Part shown: positions 1 to 10,947 of the stretch, in pieces
How positions within the stretch are numbered: position 1 is the first letter of the stretch
Layout: every line of letters starts with the position of its first letter
Assembly: GCA_949128115.1 (NCBI GenBank)
Contig: OX421966.1
Location: 35,047,042 to 35,111,041, forward strand
DNA length: 64,000 bases
Direction of reading: 5' to 3'
Source: Anaspis maculata
Lineage: Eukaryota > Arthropoda > Insecta > Coleoptera > Scraptiidae
Position numbers and translations under genes: made by a program
Notes under the pieces: model-generated
What the model was told of the DNA's origin: nothing
Database searches by the model: none
Seen by the model: the letters and a program-made list of their open reading frames with translations, nothing else

Positions 1-1799
1 GCACTAAGAATTGAGATATTGTGCTGCGGTTTTCACCATAACTAATATAAAAAGTTGCAGTTTTATTTAAAAAAAATCTGTTGTGGGGCGACAAAAACTT
101 TTCTGGCGGTATCCAGAGACGTTAGTATGTAATGATTTTGATCTACCTAAGCGTCCCTTCGGGAAGGTGGGATTTAATAAGGAAATTGATGGAAAAATTC
201 TAGTGAGTTGAGCATTTAGCGAGCATCCTGCATCCATTGTTGGGCCGACAGAACAAGTGACAGGTAAGGTTAATTTTCCAAGGTGATGAAATAATTCAAA
301 AGGTAGAACTAGGTATCTAACTGTTGTGATATCTCAAAATGTTGTGATATCTCAAAAATGCAATGCTGGTTCCTTGTTAAAACCATAGACTCATACTGAA
401 TTACAACGGGTTGAATATTTCCCAAGATATAAAATAAAATGAAAATTTACCGAGAGATTTACAATTCTAATTTTGCCGTTGATTTTAAAAAATTCATATC
501 TGAGAAACGAAACGTTCTTTTTGGTCAAACCCTGAAATAAATATGTCCCTTTTGAAATTTTGCACAAACGGCCTTTGACCAATGCTGAACAACATACTAA
601 AAGCTCCGGTCCAACAAGTGCGCGGAACATAGTTTTTTAGGGCAAGAAAGGAGTAAGTGCCGCCAAATCTTGTAGCGCCTGATTGAGAGACGATGGAAAA
701 CTCTAACTGCAGACTTAATTTGACTCTTCTATTCTGTTGCTGCCTGCCGAATTTGGTTCCAATCCATCAAATGGATTTTGAATAATTGAATGGCAAAGTT
801 TTGAATTTGGACATTTTTTAATATTTGACAGATGACAGATAGAGAAGTACTTTTAACTGTTCTGAATACAGTTTTGCAAAGGCTTTCAAACAACATATTG
901 CATTTCAAGTTCCGTGTGATATAGCTTCTGTCATTTTTTGATAGAGACTTTTTTGTTTGACAGATGACAGCCAAAAATCAATGGGCTCATTCGACAGTGA
1001 AACAATGTCTGCATACCAAATTTTAAGTCGATCAGATCAACCATTTGGTCGTTATCTTGGAATATTACAAACAGACACACACACAGCCAGGCAAAAACAC
1101 AGTCAGACACACAGACAGACAGACTTTCATCTGGAAATGGTTTTAATCGTCTCAGGGAGGCTCAAAATGGATATTTCCGTGCTTATCTCGAAAAATGTTT
1201 TTTAACGCCTTCACAATACCTACTTTCCCTCTTCTTTGGTTGGTGGGTCGGGAGGAGCGAAATCGAAGAATTCTGTTTTAAAATGTGGATCAGCATTACT
1301 TGAGAGGCATTCCAGTCCAAGGGTTAGTGACATGAACCTTGCACTTTGTGACAAAAGCACGAAAATTGGTAGGATAGTCCACAAGACCATGCTCTTTCGA
1401 TTGAGTCGAAGCGCCACGCAGATTTTTTCTCGGGGGGTCGCCAGGGGGCTCCTGAAATATGAATGGGTTGGAGCCCCTACGGAACCACTTTTTAGTATCG
1501 CTATATCCAATGAAAAGGAAACGTATGACTCCACTATATACCTTAACAGCATCAGACACCATGTCGCTATCGGTCTTCACTGTTGAAAAAAATAAAGTCT
1601 TTGGCTCTCGCTTTGGCTGGTACGGAAAATTTGTTTTAATTTTTTTTCACCTACAAGAACATGAAAAATTGGCGCGTTTGATCTTTCTTCCCACATTTCC
1701 GCATCAGCTTATTCGAAGAAGTCGAAAAGACCAATTTTCGGGAGAACGCCAAGCAAAGAAGTGAGCAATTTTCACTGCCCAGTTCAACAGCGGTTTTTA
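1..1799. other. No recognised gene or repeat
   Basis: I see no coding gene or familiar mobile element here. Short open frames exist on both strands but overlap each other and show no family motif. Small local features are an 18-bp direct duplication at 323-358 (GTTGTGATATCTCAAAAT twice) and a CA/CAGA-rich patch at about 1075-1125. Confidence 0.5.
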
Positions 1800-1847
1800 G
1801 CGCACTTTCCCAAAAAATTGGAAAAAGGCGCTTTTAGCTTCACTTTG

Positions 1848-1932
1848 CCCGTCCGTCCGTCCGTCCGTCCGTCCGTCCGTCCGTCCGTCCGTCTGTCCGT
1901 CTGTCCGTCTGTCCGTCTGTCCGTCCGTCCGT
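1848..1932. repeat. (GTCY)n microsatellite
   Basis: A tetranucleotide run of GTCC units with interspersed GTCT units, about 21 repeats, lying directly inside the hairpin-bearing end of the surrounding element. Read on the minus strand it is ACGG/ACAG, the repeat type reported inside pearl-like elements. Confidence 0.95.
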
Positions 1933-1944
1933 ACCCGGAATAAC

Positions 1945-3000
1945 TCCTCGGGGAAGAAAGATATCGATGTGGTGTAAACTCGGGTGTAAACGTTGATCAA
2001 TAGTACATATGTCCAGGATGTCAAGTTGACTTTTAGTTTTTTTGTTATTCTGCCGCCATCTTTGATCCGCCATTTTGAATTTCTCTAAAAGTGATCCGAT
2101 TGAAATGAAATTTGCAGGCAATGTAAACCACATCAAGATCTATCCAATTTTCGACAATTGATGTCCCGCCGCCATCTTGTATTCTCCATATTGAACATGT
2201 TTCGAAGTGATAGAACTAGGAGAATTATGCCTCAACGAAAAGAGATATCGATGTGGTGCAAACTCCAATCGAATGCGTAGGTACGTGACCACCATATAAA
2301 GTTGACCAATGATTTTTGTCACTTGGCCGCCATCTTTGATCCGCCATTTTGAATTTCTCTGAACGTGGTCTGATTCAAGTGAAATTCGCAGGCGATGTGA
2401 ACTTCAATTAGATACATCCAAATTTCGACAATTGATGCCCCGCCGCCATCTTGTATTCTCCATATTGAACATGTTTCAAAGTCACAGAACTAGGAGAATC
2501 ATGCCTCAACGAAAAGAGATATCGATGTGATGCAAGCGCCAATCGAATGCGTACGTGACCACCATATAAAGTTGACCAAAGATTTTTGTTACTTGGCCGC
2601 CATCTTTGATCCGCCATTTTAAATTTCTCTGTAAGTGGTCTGATTCGAGTGAACGTCGCAGGCGATGTGAACTTCAACTAGATAAATCCAATTTTCGACA
2701 ATTGATGCCCCGCCGCAATTTGGTATTCTCCATATTGAACATGTTTCAAAGTGATAGAACTAGGAGAATTATGCCTTAACGAAAAAAGATGTCGATGTGG
2801 TGCAAACGCCAATCGAATGCGTACGTGACCATCATATAAAGTTGACCAATGATTTTTATTACTTGGCCGCCATCTTTGATCCGCCATTTTGAATTTCTCT
2901 GAAAGTGGTCCGATTTGAGTGAAATTCACAGGCGATGTGAACTTCATCAAAATACATCCGATTTTGGACAAATGATGCTCTGCCGCCATCTTGGCCGCCA
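1945..3000. repeat. Tandem core repeat, period about 270 bp, four copies
   Basis: The anchor GACAATTGATG recurs at about 2153, 2428 and 2698, with a diverged copy (GACAAATGATG) at about 2968, giving spacings of 275, 270 and 270 bp. A shorter diverged first copy starts near 1945. Each unit carries, in order, the anchor, CGCCGCCATCTTG, a block with ATCGATGTG, and GGCCGCCATCTTTGATCCGCC. A further degraded partial unit continues to about 3260. Open frames here on the minus strand repeat with the same period, so they are by-products of the tandem array. Confidence 0.85.
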
Positions 3001-3260
3001 TATTAAAATTTCTTATCACTTAACGATTTTCATGGAGCTTGGGACTCACCTTTGTTTCGTATGATCATTCTTATTCTCCAGCCAAATTCCAACATTCTGC
3101 CGCCATCTTGGCCACCATATTGAAATCTCTTATTAGTGGAACGATTTTCATGAAACTTGGAACTCACCCTTGTCTATAGTACGATCATTTTAATTTTTAA
3201 GCCAAATTTCATGAGTCTGAAGTTATTTTGGCCGTCATATTAAAATTTCTGCCCAAATAA

Positions 3261-3854
3261 CGGTAGAGCCCTAATTAACATCTTGCGTTCACTAATCCTT
3301 CAAAAAGGAAGTGCGCTACTGAGCCCCATGCCCATGAGGCATATTCGCTTGTTTTAATATTCCCAGTCGATATTACTGATACCATTACCAGGAAAAAATA
3401 GGTTGGACTATCCTCTAACGATATTTCAAAACTTGAAATGCGGAACCACACGTACAAATTTTGTAGAAATTTTTTTATCAAGAGCGGTAAGAAGGTTTTC
3501 AGCTCTCAGTTGTACCCATTCCGGGGAAAATGGAGCAGGTAGCTGCAAAAGTTTTCTGCACAACTGGTTTTCACGGCAAGCAGTGCTATTATTATTTTTG
3601 ACCGGGATCCTCTTCTTCAACTATATTCGAGTAGATCCTTTTATGAGGTCCTGGTCCTTGACAATGAGTGTTTTAGCCGCATGTCCTGAGCCAAGTACTA
3701 TTAGAGTAGAATATTAGTAAAATTTTTGCGAAAAACAGGTAATAATGGGCTAGCCTTCGTTTTTTCTTGTGTTTCTGAATCGATTGCAATAAAATTTTGT
3801 GTACATTTCTAATAGTAGCCAGATGTGTATTGTAACACCTACAATTATCCCTTT
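3261..3854. other. Mostly unassigned; 3690-3830 is a fragment of a dispersed repeat
   Basis: No gene is recognised. The part from about 3690 to 3830 aligns with 29335-29460, including the shared stretch TGAATCGATTGCAATAAAAT. It is therefore a fragment of the foldback family described at 28354-29552 and is the sequence into which the element at 3855 inserted. Confidence 0.6.
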
Positions 3855-4055
3855 TAGCCCAGGTACTATCGTGTTTCAGCATGAACTAATTTATGGTCGG
3901 CCAAATTTTCCATAAAACGACAGTAAAGAGTGTCTGCTATAACATACCAAAAGTCCCCCAAGATCCCGTGTCGGCGTCCCCCTTTTTGGGGCGTTTTTCT
4001 AAAATGACAGTTACGTTATAAAAATAACACACAGATATTGAGACGGGCGCCTGTC

Positions 4056-4128
4056 ACCCGGAATAGCTCAGTGGCAAAGGCTCTGCTTTCCGATTGATGG
4101 ATCGCTAGTTCGATTCTCCTTCGAGACA
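4056..4128 (+). other. tRNA-like (pol III A/B box) segment in left foldback arm
   Basis: TAGCTCAGTGG at 4064-4074 fits the tRNA A box, and AGTTCGATTCT at 4107-4117 is a near match to the B box, with tRNA-like spacing. I cannot fold a convincing anticodon arm, so I do not call a functional tRNA. A mirrored copy lies at about 4550-4622 on the minus strand in the opposite arm. It could be a captured tRNA pseudogene or a SINE head. Confidence 0.55.
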
Positions 4129-4549
4129 CAATTTTTTTCTCATGAAAGTGATTTTTTCCTTCTCCTAAAAATTATTAAAGGGATAAGAGTGCTTATTTTG
4201 AAGCATTTTTGATTTTTTTCTCAAGAAAATGAATCTATTAATACGAGTTCTGGACACACAAACTGGAGGACAAGTGGAAATGCTCGTCCAGCATTATTAT
4301 TGAAAATACCTAAATACAATTTCGCAATGGCAGGTAACTGCATTTTATGAGTTGAAAAATATGATGAAAAAGCCATGATGACATCACCGAGGGCATCACA
4401 GCGTATTGTTTATTATGTGTCCAGAACTCGTATTAATAGATTCATTTTTTTGAGAAAAAAGTCGAAAATGCTTCAAAATAGGCACTCTCATCCCTTGGGT
4501 AATTTTTAAGGAGAAGGAAAACATCACTTTCACGAAAAAAAAATTGTGT

Positions 4550-4622
4550 CTCGAAGGAGAATTGAACTAGCGATCCATCAAGCGGAAAGCAGAGCCTTTG
4601 CCACTGAGCTATTCCGGGTGAC
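4550..4622 (-). other. tRNA-like segment in right foldback arm
   Basis: Inverted counterpart of the 4056-4128 segment. On the minus strand the A box is TAGCTCAGTGG (4601-4611) and the B box is AGTTCAATTCT. The two copies differ at few positions, as expected for the two arms of one foldback. Confidence 0.55.
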
Positions 4623-4835
4623 AGGCGCCCGTCCGAATATCTGTGTGTTATACTTAGATAACAAACTGTCATATTTCAGAAAAAAACGCCCCAAAAAGGG
4701 GGACGCCGACACGGGATCTTAGGGGACTTTTGGTATGTTATAGCAGACACTCTTTACTGTCGATGTATGAAAAATTTGGCCGACCATAAATTAGTTCACG
4801 CTTCGACTTGAATAGCACCTAAAATACCTGGGCTA

Positions 4836-6364
4836 TTTGGTCAGCTACGAGGGTGGATCACTATGATCGAGGGTGTCCCGCTGCTCAGAAGGCTGGAGGG
4901 GTGGGTATTGTTCGAAATTAAAATTCAAGGGGGCGCCACACTCTTAGTTACACCCGTCGATCGGTCAAGAGTGAGACCTGTGACCGAACCTCGCACCGTA
5001 CCGACCAAATTCAGGATTTAAAACTTACTCGATTAGAAGAATACTCACTATTTCGGGTTTGCAAAGGGGTTGTTCAATAAAACTTGAGTTCCCAATTATG
5101 GATTTATTCCCGCAGATATTTCAGACCGGCACAGTAAATAAAGAAAAATAACAGTTTGTAATTCGAGGGAAATTTGATAAGTGTAAGTCGAAGTTAAGTA
5201 ATTATTTATACACAAGTGATGTTTATTTAAATAATTTTAAAAAAAGGCACACTAATTGTCAATCCTAATACACAAGGGAGAAGGGTACTCTTTTATTTTA
5301 TCCTAACGTAGTTACCTACTTCCAAAACTGAAGTCAAAAATGTTTACCTTGCAAACTAACTGAACCCCGTGACGTCACGTTCTTCACCTGAAATTTGCGC
5401 AATGACTACCCTCGAGTCACAAATTCATATGGACTAGCGAAGATAAAAGAGGTACCTGACCCTAACGTAGGCAAGTGATAATTAAATATTATTAATTATA
5501 GAACGACAAATTAAATGAGATTTTCACAACGAAAGCACTGTAACTACACGACGAGTATTAATTGCTTAATGATTTTCCAAATTAAATCGGTGAAATACAC
5601 AATAAAACAATGAATTTTAGCATGAGGTACTCAACACTTCTTCTTGCTGGTTATCCAAGCTGCAGATTTCTCGCACGAGAAAACACGGCGTTGACGTCAC
5701 GAATTGACACGTGGTGTTGATGTTGACTTGACCCTCGAAAAAAAAACACAGGGTGGTGAGTTGCTGACGTCACCGGTCACTCAACTTCCACAGGAAAGAC
5801 GATTTATCCCAGTCGGATGAAGAAATAGACAAAGCGGATGAAGTAGACCGGCGTGAATCACATAAATGGGAGCCTCGAAGGTGGTGTGAAAATCGGCTCA
5901 CACGACGCACTTTTCTTCAGGAAAAGCGGGAGGTAAAACACCCACTCTGGAGACTGTAGGTAATAAATGAAATTGTAGGTGGCGAAGAACATAGTGGACG
6001 CAAAATAGCTTACCAGAAGAGCCTGTAATTTTGCTTTCAATTTTCGGTTCCGAAGATAACGAGAAGCGGTAGCTACAAGATGGAAAACGTCGGTGCTCAA
6101 GCGTAAAAATCCGCAATACTTGCGTAGAAAATCGGACCTTTTGCCAGGTACCGTTCCAATAATAAAATTTCGTAGCCGTGGAATCCCAGAAGACCTCTCT
6201 GGTAGGAAAACAACAAATCCTTTTGGCTTCGGAAATTTTCAACGCTCTCAGCACGACTTTAAAACTAGCTTCCACTATCTAACTTTTTTTTGAGCTCGCC
6301 GAAATTCACTAAGAAGTGGCGCGATAAGGCCGGTTCTCTCCTTTTTGTCCTATCTATTTATTTC
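4836..6364. other. Window-unique sequence, no clear gene
   Basis: This stretch has no second copy elsewhere in the window, unlike most of the sequence, so it may be genuine host DNA. I find no recognisable protein motif. The only coding candidate is the weak minus-strand frame at 5858-6238. Confidence 0.5.
5858..6238 (-). CDS. Unrecognised open frame, possible spliced exon pair
   Basis: The minus-strand frame is open for about 126 codons between an in-frame TGA at 6239-6241 and the stop at 5858-5860. It has no ATG near its start, so it would have to be an internal exon or be non-coding. The residues are mixed and partly hydrophobic toward the C-terminus, and I recognise no domain. Within it, a GTAAGC donor near 6012 and a TTTATTACCTACAG acceptor about 60 bp downstream would remove a 60-nt intron without changing frame. 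An overlapping 125-codon frame on the same strand (5898-6275) starts with ATG, so the reading frame is ambiguous. I regard this as a weak candidate only. Confidence 0.15.
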   Translation of the reverse strand, partial: KFPKPKGFVVFLPERSSGIPRLRNFIIGTVPGKRSDFLRKYCGFLRLSTDVFHLVATASRYLRNRKLKAKLQALLVSYFASTMFFATYNFIYYLQSPEWVFYLPLFLKKSASCEPIFTPPSRLPFM

Positions 6365-6790
6365 AAGTTCCTGGTGCGAAAATTGAACGTTACAGTATAT
6401 GAGCTTTTGGCGTTGAAAAGTCACGTCAGGTGTACCACAACATAATTCTAAGAACGTTCGTTTCTTTACATGTTTGAAAAACTTCCACAGATTTTAATGA
6501 AAGGTTTACGAGTAGGATCTAAGAAGCGGGACGTTTGTTTGAAATTTTGTTGACATACGACATTCGCGGCCCTCAAAACTGGGAAAAACAATTGTCAGAA
6601 ATACATAGTAAAATACCTACTATAGTCTATCCGCTAGCTACTATTCTGTATTTTTTAAGAGGTTGAAATTTTTTTTTTCTGAATTCCCATCAGTTGAGGT
6701 CCACAGAATCAGATTTTTTTGGTGGCAACGGTCAAAAGTGGTCCGGTTAGCCCGTGCACCCCCATGGGGGCCAGCCCCCGGTCAGAATAA
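6365..6790 (+). repeat. Fragment of dispersed foldback family (paralogue of 29475-29850)
   Basis: Close alignment over about 420 bp with 29475-29850, including GTCTATCCGCTAGCTACTAT and GTCAAAAGTGGTCCGGTTAG, ending at GCCAGCCCCCGGT. It is a single arm without its inverted partner here, so it is a truncated copy. The sequence from 6791 to 7093 shows nothing except a 60-bp stretch (about 6958-7020) also seen at 15037-15098. Confidence 0.75.
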
Positions 6791-8940
6791 ATTTCTCATA
6801 GCATCTACATAGTGTACATAGATGCTTTTTCGTCTATTTTTTAACAAAAAAATCGGTACAGATAACAAAAATGAATAGACTTGAAGTCTTCGCCCTTCGA
6901 CCTCCCATATTCACAAGAATTAAAAACCCTAATTTTTTTCAAAATTTCTCTGGCACATCAAGGAATAAACTCAGACGGATTGATTCCGCAACGCCTCATT
7001 TTACCAATTTGGCTCCGTCCCGAGCTCCGTCCTTAATCTGCCGTGGACTTTTTGACGGTCGGGTCGGTCCGAAACAATATACAGCTATATTGTGATCAGA
7101 TCACATGAATTCTTGAGTCAGGCAGACTGTGCCCTAGCCAAACGCAACTTTGTACCTCTGAACATTACATGAGACGTTAGTGCTCTTGAATTAATCCAAG
7201 ATGTTTATTGTTTTTATTTTATGCGAAATCAAACTATGCATTTTATTTTCCACGAAGACTATAACGCAAATCAGATTATTATGTGAGCAAAAAAATTCGT
7301 CCGTTAAATGAGTGCAGTACCTATACCTGTGCGCCATAACAGTTGCTGATAAGAGGATCGCAAAAAATAGTGACTCATCAGTAGCATGCCTTGATCCCTT
7401 GATGTTGTTATTTGCTCGTCGCGCTGTATTGTAGCCGGACCTATCGACCATTGTGCTGGAACGCCAGTGTCTCAGTTCGCGATTTTGTTTAAAAATAAGT
7501 GCCTAAAGCCTAAAAATGTATAATTCCGTTTCGGTAAATCAAAATCACGTTCGGTATTGGTCGGTTTTGAAAGTGGTTTTGAATATGAGCTCGTCATGAA
7601 AGCACAGAAAGAATGAGAACATAAGAAAACCGCATTTGGAATGTGGCCGGGTGCATTTTGGTTTCTTCAATTCACATAGCTATCGCAGCGCATTTTCCGC
7701 TTTGAAAAATTGTCTACTACACAAAAAAAAATGGAAAACCTGAACAAAGTATACAGACCTTCTCAATTCCACTTGATATACCTACCTACCTAAATGATTT
7801 ATCACCTGGATGGTCACATGCTTTTCGAAGCTAGCAGTTTTTATGCTCTCATGCATTCAGTGCTTTCGCGCATTTCTCTAAATTTCCATGCTCAAAATTC
7901 AATGTTCACCTATTTCAATTCAAAATTGATTACCGTGTTTTGAAAAAAAGTGCTACACCTGGATTAGATCAGCATTAGCCAAGCAGAAAACTTATTTGAC
8001 AAAATTGAGGTGAGTTCCTGAACCATTTCAACAACTTTTTGGTCTTGAATATTTCGAAAGAAACCTGCCGATCTCCAGCTATTCTTTTGGAATAGTGTGT
8101 GTCACCAACAAAGCTTTTATCTTTTCCCGAAGCTTGCTGTAGTAGCTTTTATCTAATTGGAATAATATTCTCATTTTCTATATCGATTCTCTGGGCTTTG
8201 GGCTCTCAAGATTATAAGTGGTTCTTTAGGTTATTTAATGGGCAGGTTAGGTCAGGTTCTTCCTTCAAGTCATTTTTTTGCTGGTCGTTTTGTGTGAAAA
8301 TGGGTTCAGTGTTTCAGGTTTATTCTTATTTGTATGTTGGGTGGCTCACTAGTTTCTTTTCGTGTATTTCATACCTAAAATTCACAAAACTCTGTTCTTA
8401 GTACCAGCAGCCAGCCACAAACTATTCTATCGTGTTATCAAATGAATTCTTGCTACATAGGTAGGCTGTGGCCTGGTGAAATTCCGGGATGCGAAGCTGC
8501 TTTTGGCTTGGGCACAGCCTGCCTAAATTACAAATTTAATCAATCGCACTATACGGGTGTTTCAGAAGTGAGTACCGAGCTATACAGGGTGGAAACTTAA
8601 ACCTGTTTAAATTCAGTAATTCAATAACCAAAAACATTTTACCAAAAACCTCAATACCAATTACGTGACCTTGACAGTGCCAGGGGCGGCGCAAGGTACA
8701 GGAGCCCAATTCTTTTTGATACAATGGGGGGGTCAAAAAATGCAATTTTTATCTTCGTTCGATTCTCTATCTTACCATGAAAAACAATTGAAATTCTGCC
8801 TCACAAAAACAAATGGCGGCGTTCAAAAGGTTAGTGTTCCTATAAAAAAAGTGGCATTTTCTTTAAATCTGAAGCAAGTACCACCTGTTGAGCCATCTTA
8901 GTTTTCAACACACTGATAACGTGACCTATTGACAACACCA

Positions 8941-10851
8941 ATGGCGGCGAAAGGGAAAGAGAATGCCACCTTTTTGATAGGAACCGTGATACTGAGATTC
9001 AAGAGAACGCAATCTCAGAGTGACTTGAGAGAGTTTCAAAGGGTCAGGACTTCTCTAAACAGTGATATACAGAGAGCTCACAGACTTTACTCAAGGAATG
9101 TTGAGACTAACATCAGGCAGAATCCAAAACAATTCTGGTCATTTGTAAAATCCAAGCAGGGGGGTCATGGCATACCAACAGTCATGAAGTTTGGGAAGGG
9201 CTCAACTTCTAACTTGCAGCAGGTAGTCGATTCGTTTGCTGACTGTTTTTCTGAGTCTTTCGCTGCCTCCGGTAGCGGTTCTTTTGGTGCACCAGCCTCG
9301 CCCGATTATTCTCTGAATCACCTATCTATAAAGCGAATCGGCCAAGATGACATAATGCGTGCCATTGCGAAGTTGAAAAATGGTTGCACAGCAGGTCCAG
9401 ATCAGATACCCGCTTTTCTGATCAGAGATTGCCGCTGGATTCTTGTCAGTCCTTTGGAGACCATTTTCAATTTGATTCTCGAAACGTCCCATTTCCCCTC
9501 AATCTGGAAAACTTCTCGTCTGTGTCCCATATTCAAGAAAGGTAACAGGGCGGAGGTCACGAACTACAGGCCCATTGCTCTTTTGAACAATTTTTCCAAG
9601 GTGTTTGAAACGATTTTGCATGGCCTCATATCTAGTCATGTATCTCACTCCGTCACTGTTCATCAGCATGGTTTCATGAGGGCTCGTTCCACTGTGACCA
9701 ATCTTGCAAACTTCACCCAATACCTCAGTGAAAAAATTGATGGTGGACAACAGGTTGATGCCATATATACTGATTTCTCGAAGGCATTTGACAGACTAGA
9801 CCACGGCATCTTGCTCCGCAAATTGAGTTCTTATGGACTTTCTGACCCACTAATATCCTTGTTTCGCTCCTATCTTTGTAACAGGTACCAATACGTCTAC
9901 CTTAAGGGCTTCAGATCCCGCAGGTTTTTACAGGCTTCTGGAGTTCCTCAGGGTTCTGTGCTAGGTCCCTTGCTTTTCATCCTTTTTATAAACGATATAG
10001 TTATGAACATCAATGCGAGGTACTTGCTTTATGCAGACGACTTGAAGGTTTTTAGTGTGGTGTCTTCCCTCGCAGACTGCGGGCGCCTGCAGGCAGATCT
10101 CAATACAGTTGTTGCTTGGTGCAGTGAGAATGGCTTGCCGATCAATGTGAGTAAGTGCAGCGTTATGTCCTACAGCAGAAAACATGCAAACGTCGTTTTC
10201 GACTACACTTTGGGGGGAGAAATATTGCAGAGACCTCGGACGGTGAAGGACCTTGGGGTAGTTTTTGACGGCGGTCTATCCTTCAAAGAGCACATCAGTT
10301 ATGTCTCGAGCTCGGCATACAAAAGTCTTGGCTTTGTGCTGAGAAACTCAAAGGCATTTACCAACGTTGAAACACTGAAAGCCTTGTATGTTTCTTTCGT
10401 CCGGTCCAAACTTGAATACGCCTCTCTTGTCTGGAGTCCGATTTATGACTCCTTCGTCAATGATTTGGAGAGAGTTCAGAGGAGGTTTTTGAAAGCGGCT
10501 TATTTTATACTGGATAACCAATACCCTCCACGTGGTTTTCCTCAGGAGATCATGTTGGAGCGGTTCAACCTGTCATCTTTGAAGTCTCGAAGAGTGTTCC
10601 AGTCAATCCATTTTCTTTTTGGTCTATTTAGCAACGCGTTGGATTGCCCTGATTTTCTTGGTGCTGTGGGTCTCAGTGTTCCTCGGCTTTCCTCTAGATC
10701 ACACAGTTTATTCCACCTTCCCACAGCTAGAACCAACATCCTAGTGGCATCTCCTCTCTATCAGATGATTGTCAATTACTCTGCTTATGAGAGCGAGGTT
10801 GATCTCTTCAACTGTTCTCTGTCCGACATAAGAGCGAAGGTTTTTTCCTAA
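8941..10851 (+). CDS. LINE reverse transcriptase, N-terminally truncated and fused to flanking repeat
   Basis: This is RNA-dependent DNA polymerase of a non-LTR retrotransposon. Numbering from the ATG at 8941, residues 1-18 are translated from repeat H, because the same MAAKGKEN/MGAKGKEN reading exists in LINE-free copies at 17484 and 37970; element-derived sequence starts at codon 19. Motif A is YTDFSKAFD with Asp278, motif B is GVPQGSVLGPLL from about residue 334, and motif C is YADDLK with Asp366 and Asp367, so all three catalytic aspartates are present. Thumb and C-terminal regions follow, with no RNase H domain seen. The style is jockey-superfamily-like, but the clade needs a phylogeny. 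The frame is also open upstream to 8929 without ATG. Without endonuclease or a promoter it is probably not autonomous. Confidence 0.9.
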   Translation: MAAKGKENATFLIGTVILRFKRTQSQSDLREFQRVRTSLNSDIQRAHRLYSRNVETNIRQNPKQFWSFVKSKQGGHGIPTVMKFGKGSTSNLQQVVDSFADCFSESFAASGSGSFGAPASPDYSLNHLSIKRIGQDDIMRAIAKLKNGCTAGPDQIPAFLIRDCRWILVSPLETIFNLILETSHFPSIWKTSRLCPIFKKGNRAEVTNYRPIALLNNFSKVFETILHGLISSHVSHSVTVHQHGFMRARSTVTNLANFTQYLSEKIDGGQQVDAIYTDFSKAFDRLDHGILLRKLSSYGLSDPLISLFRSYLCNRYQYVYLKGFRSRRFLQASGVPQGSVLGPLLFILFINDIVMNINARYLLYADDLKVFSVVSSLADCGRLQADLNTVVAWCSENGLPINVSKCSVMSYSRKHANVVFDYTLGGEILQRPRTVKDLGVVFDGGLSFKEHISYVSSSAYKSLGFVLRNSKAFTNVETLKALYVSFVRSKLEYASLVWSPIYDSFVNDLERVQRRFLKAAYFILDNQYPPRGFPQEIMLERFNLSSLKSRRVFQSIHFLFGLFSNALDCPDFLGAVGLSVPRLSSRSHSLFHLPTARTNILVASPLYQMIVNYSAYESEVDLFNCSLSDIRAKVFS

Positions 10852-10947
10852 GTATGTACCCCCTCTCGGTTTTGTCTCTGGTATCCCTCACCCTTTAACT
10901 GGGCTTTTCTGCCTGTTGGGTGCAGTACAATAATAATAATAATAATA

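Larger units (their letters stand above)
1800..3260. mobile_element. Pearl/Helentron-associated-like element: hairpin, GTCY microsatellite, 270-bp core repeats
   Basis: The order is a TTTTTAGCGC-type end with an imperfect hairpin (1800-1831, GCGC...GGCGC arms), a GTCC/GTCT microsatellite (1848-1932), and then about four tandem core units that degrade toward 3260. Core units contain the recurring phrase GCCGCCATCTTTGATCCGCCA. A second element with the same head begins at 63222, which supports a real family. The combination of terminal hairpin, GTCY microsatellite and tandem core repeats is known from mini-me, pearl and other Helentron-associated elements of insects and molluscs. No Rep/helicase protein is present, so this would be non-autonomous. 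The right boundary is unclear. A simple satellite next to a microsatellite is the alternative. Confidence 0.55.
3855..4835. mobile_element. Foldback transposon, TAGCCCAGGT termini, 3-bp TSD (TTT)
   Basis: The ends read TAGCCCAGGTA... and ...TACCTGGGCTA, flanked on both sides by TTT (3852-3854 and 4836-4838). Inside, 3883-4243 and 4437-4797 are long inverted arms (about 360 bp) around a loop of about 190 bp. Each arm includes a tRNA-like segment and a G-rich block CCCCCTTTTTGGGGCG. No transposase is encoded. The termini resemble those of the foldback at 47202-48793 (TAGCCCAGGCGCC), which also has a 3-bp TSD, so I group them as one family. A 3-bp TSD of varying sequence does not by itself identify the superfamily. 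Confidence 0.8.

Noticed and set aside
1761..2136. Arg/Pro- or Asp/Gly-rich repeat proteins across the GTCY runs (also 63247-63483)
   Set aside because: Tetranucleotide repeats are open in several frames on both strands and encode periodic peptides by necessity.
1945..3000. CRISPR array
   Set aside because: The repeats are about 270 bp, contiguous and without unique spacers, in an evidently eukaryotic context.
4056..4128. Functional tRNA gene
   Set aside because: The A and B boxes are good but I cannot form an anticodon arm with a credible anticodon, and the sequence is duplicated in a foldback.
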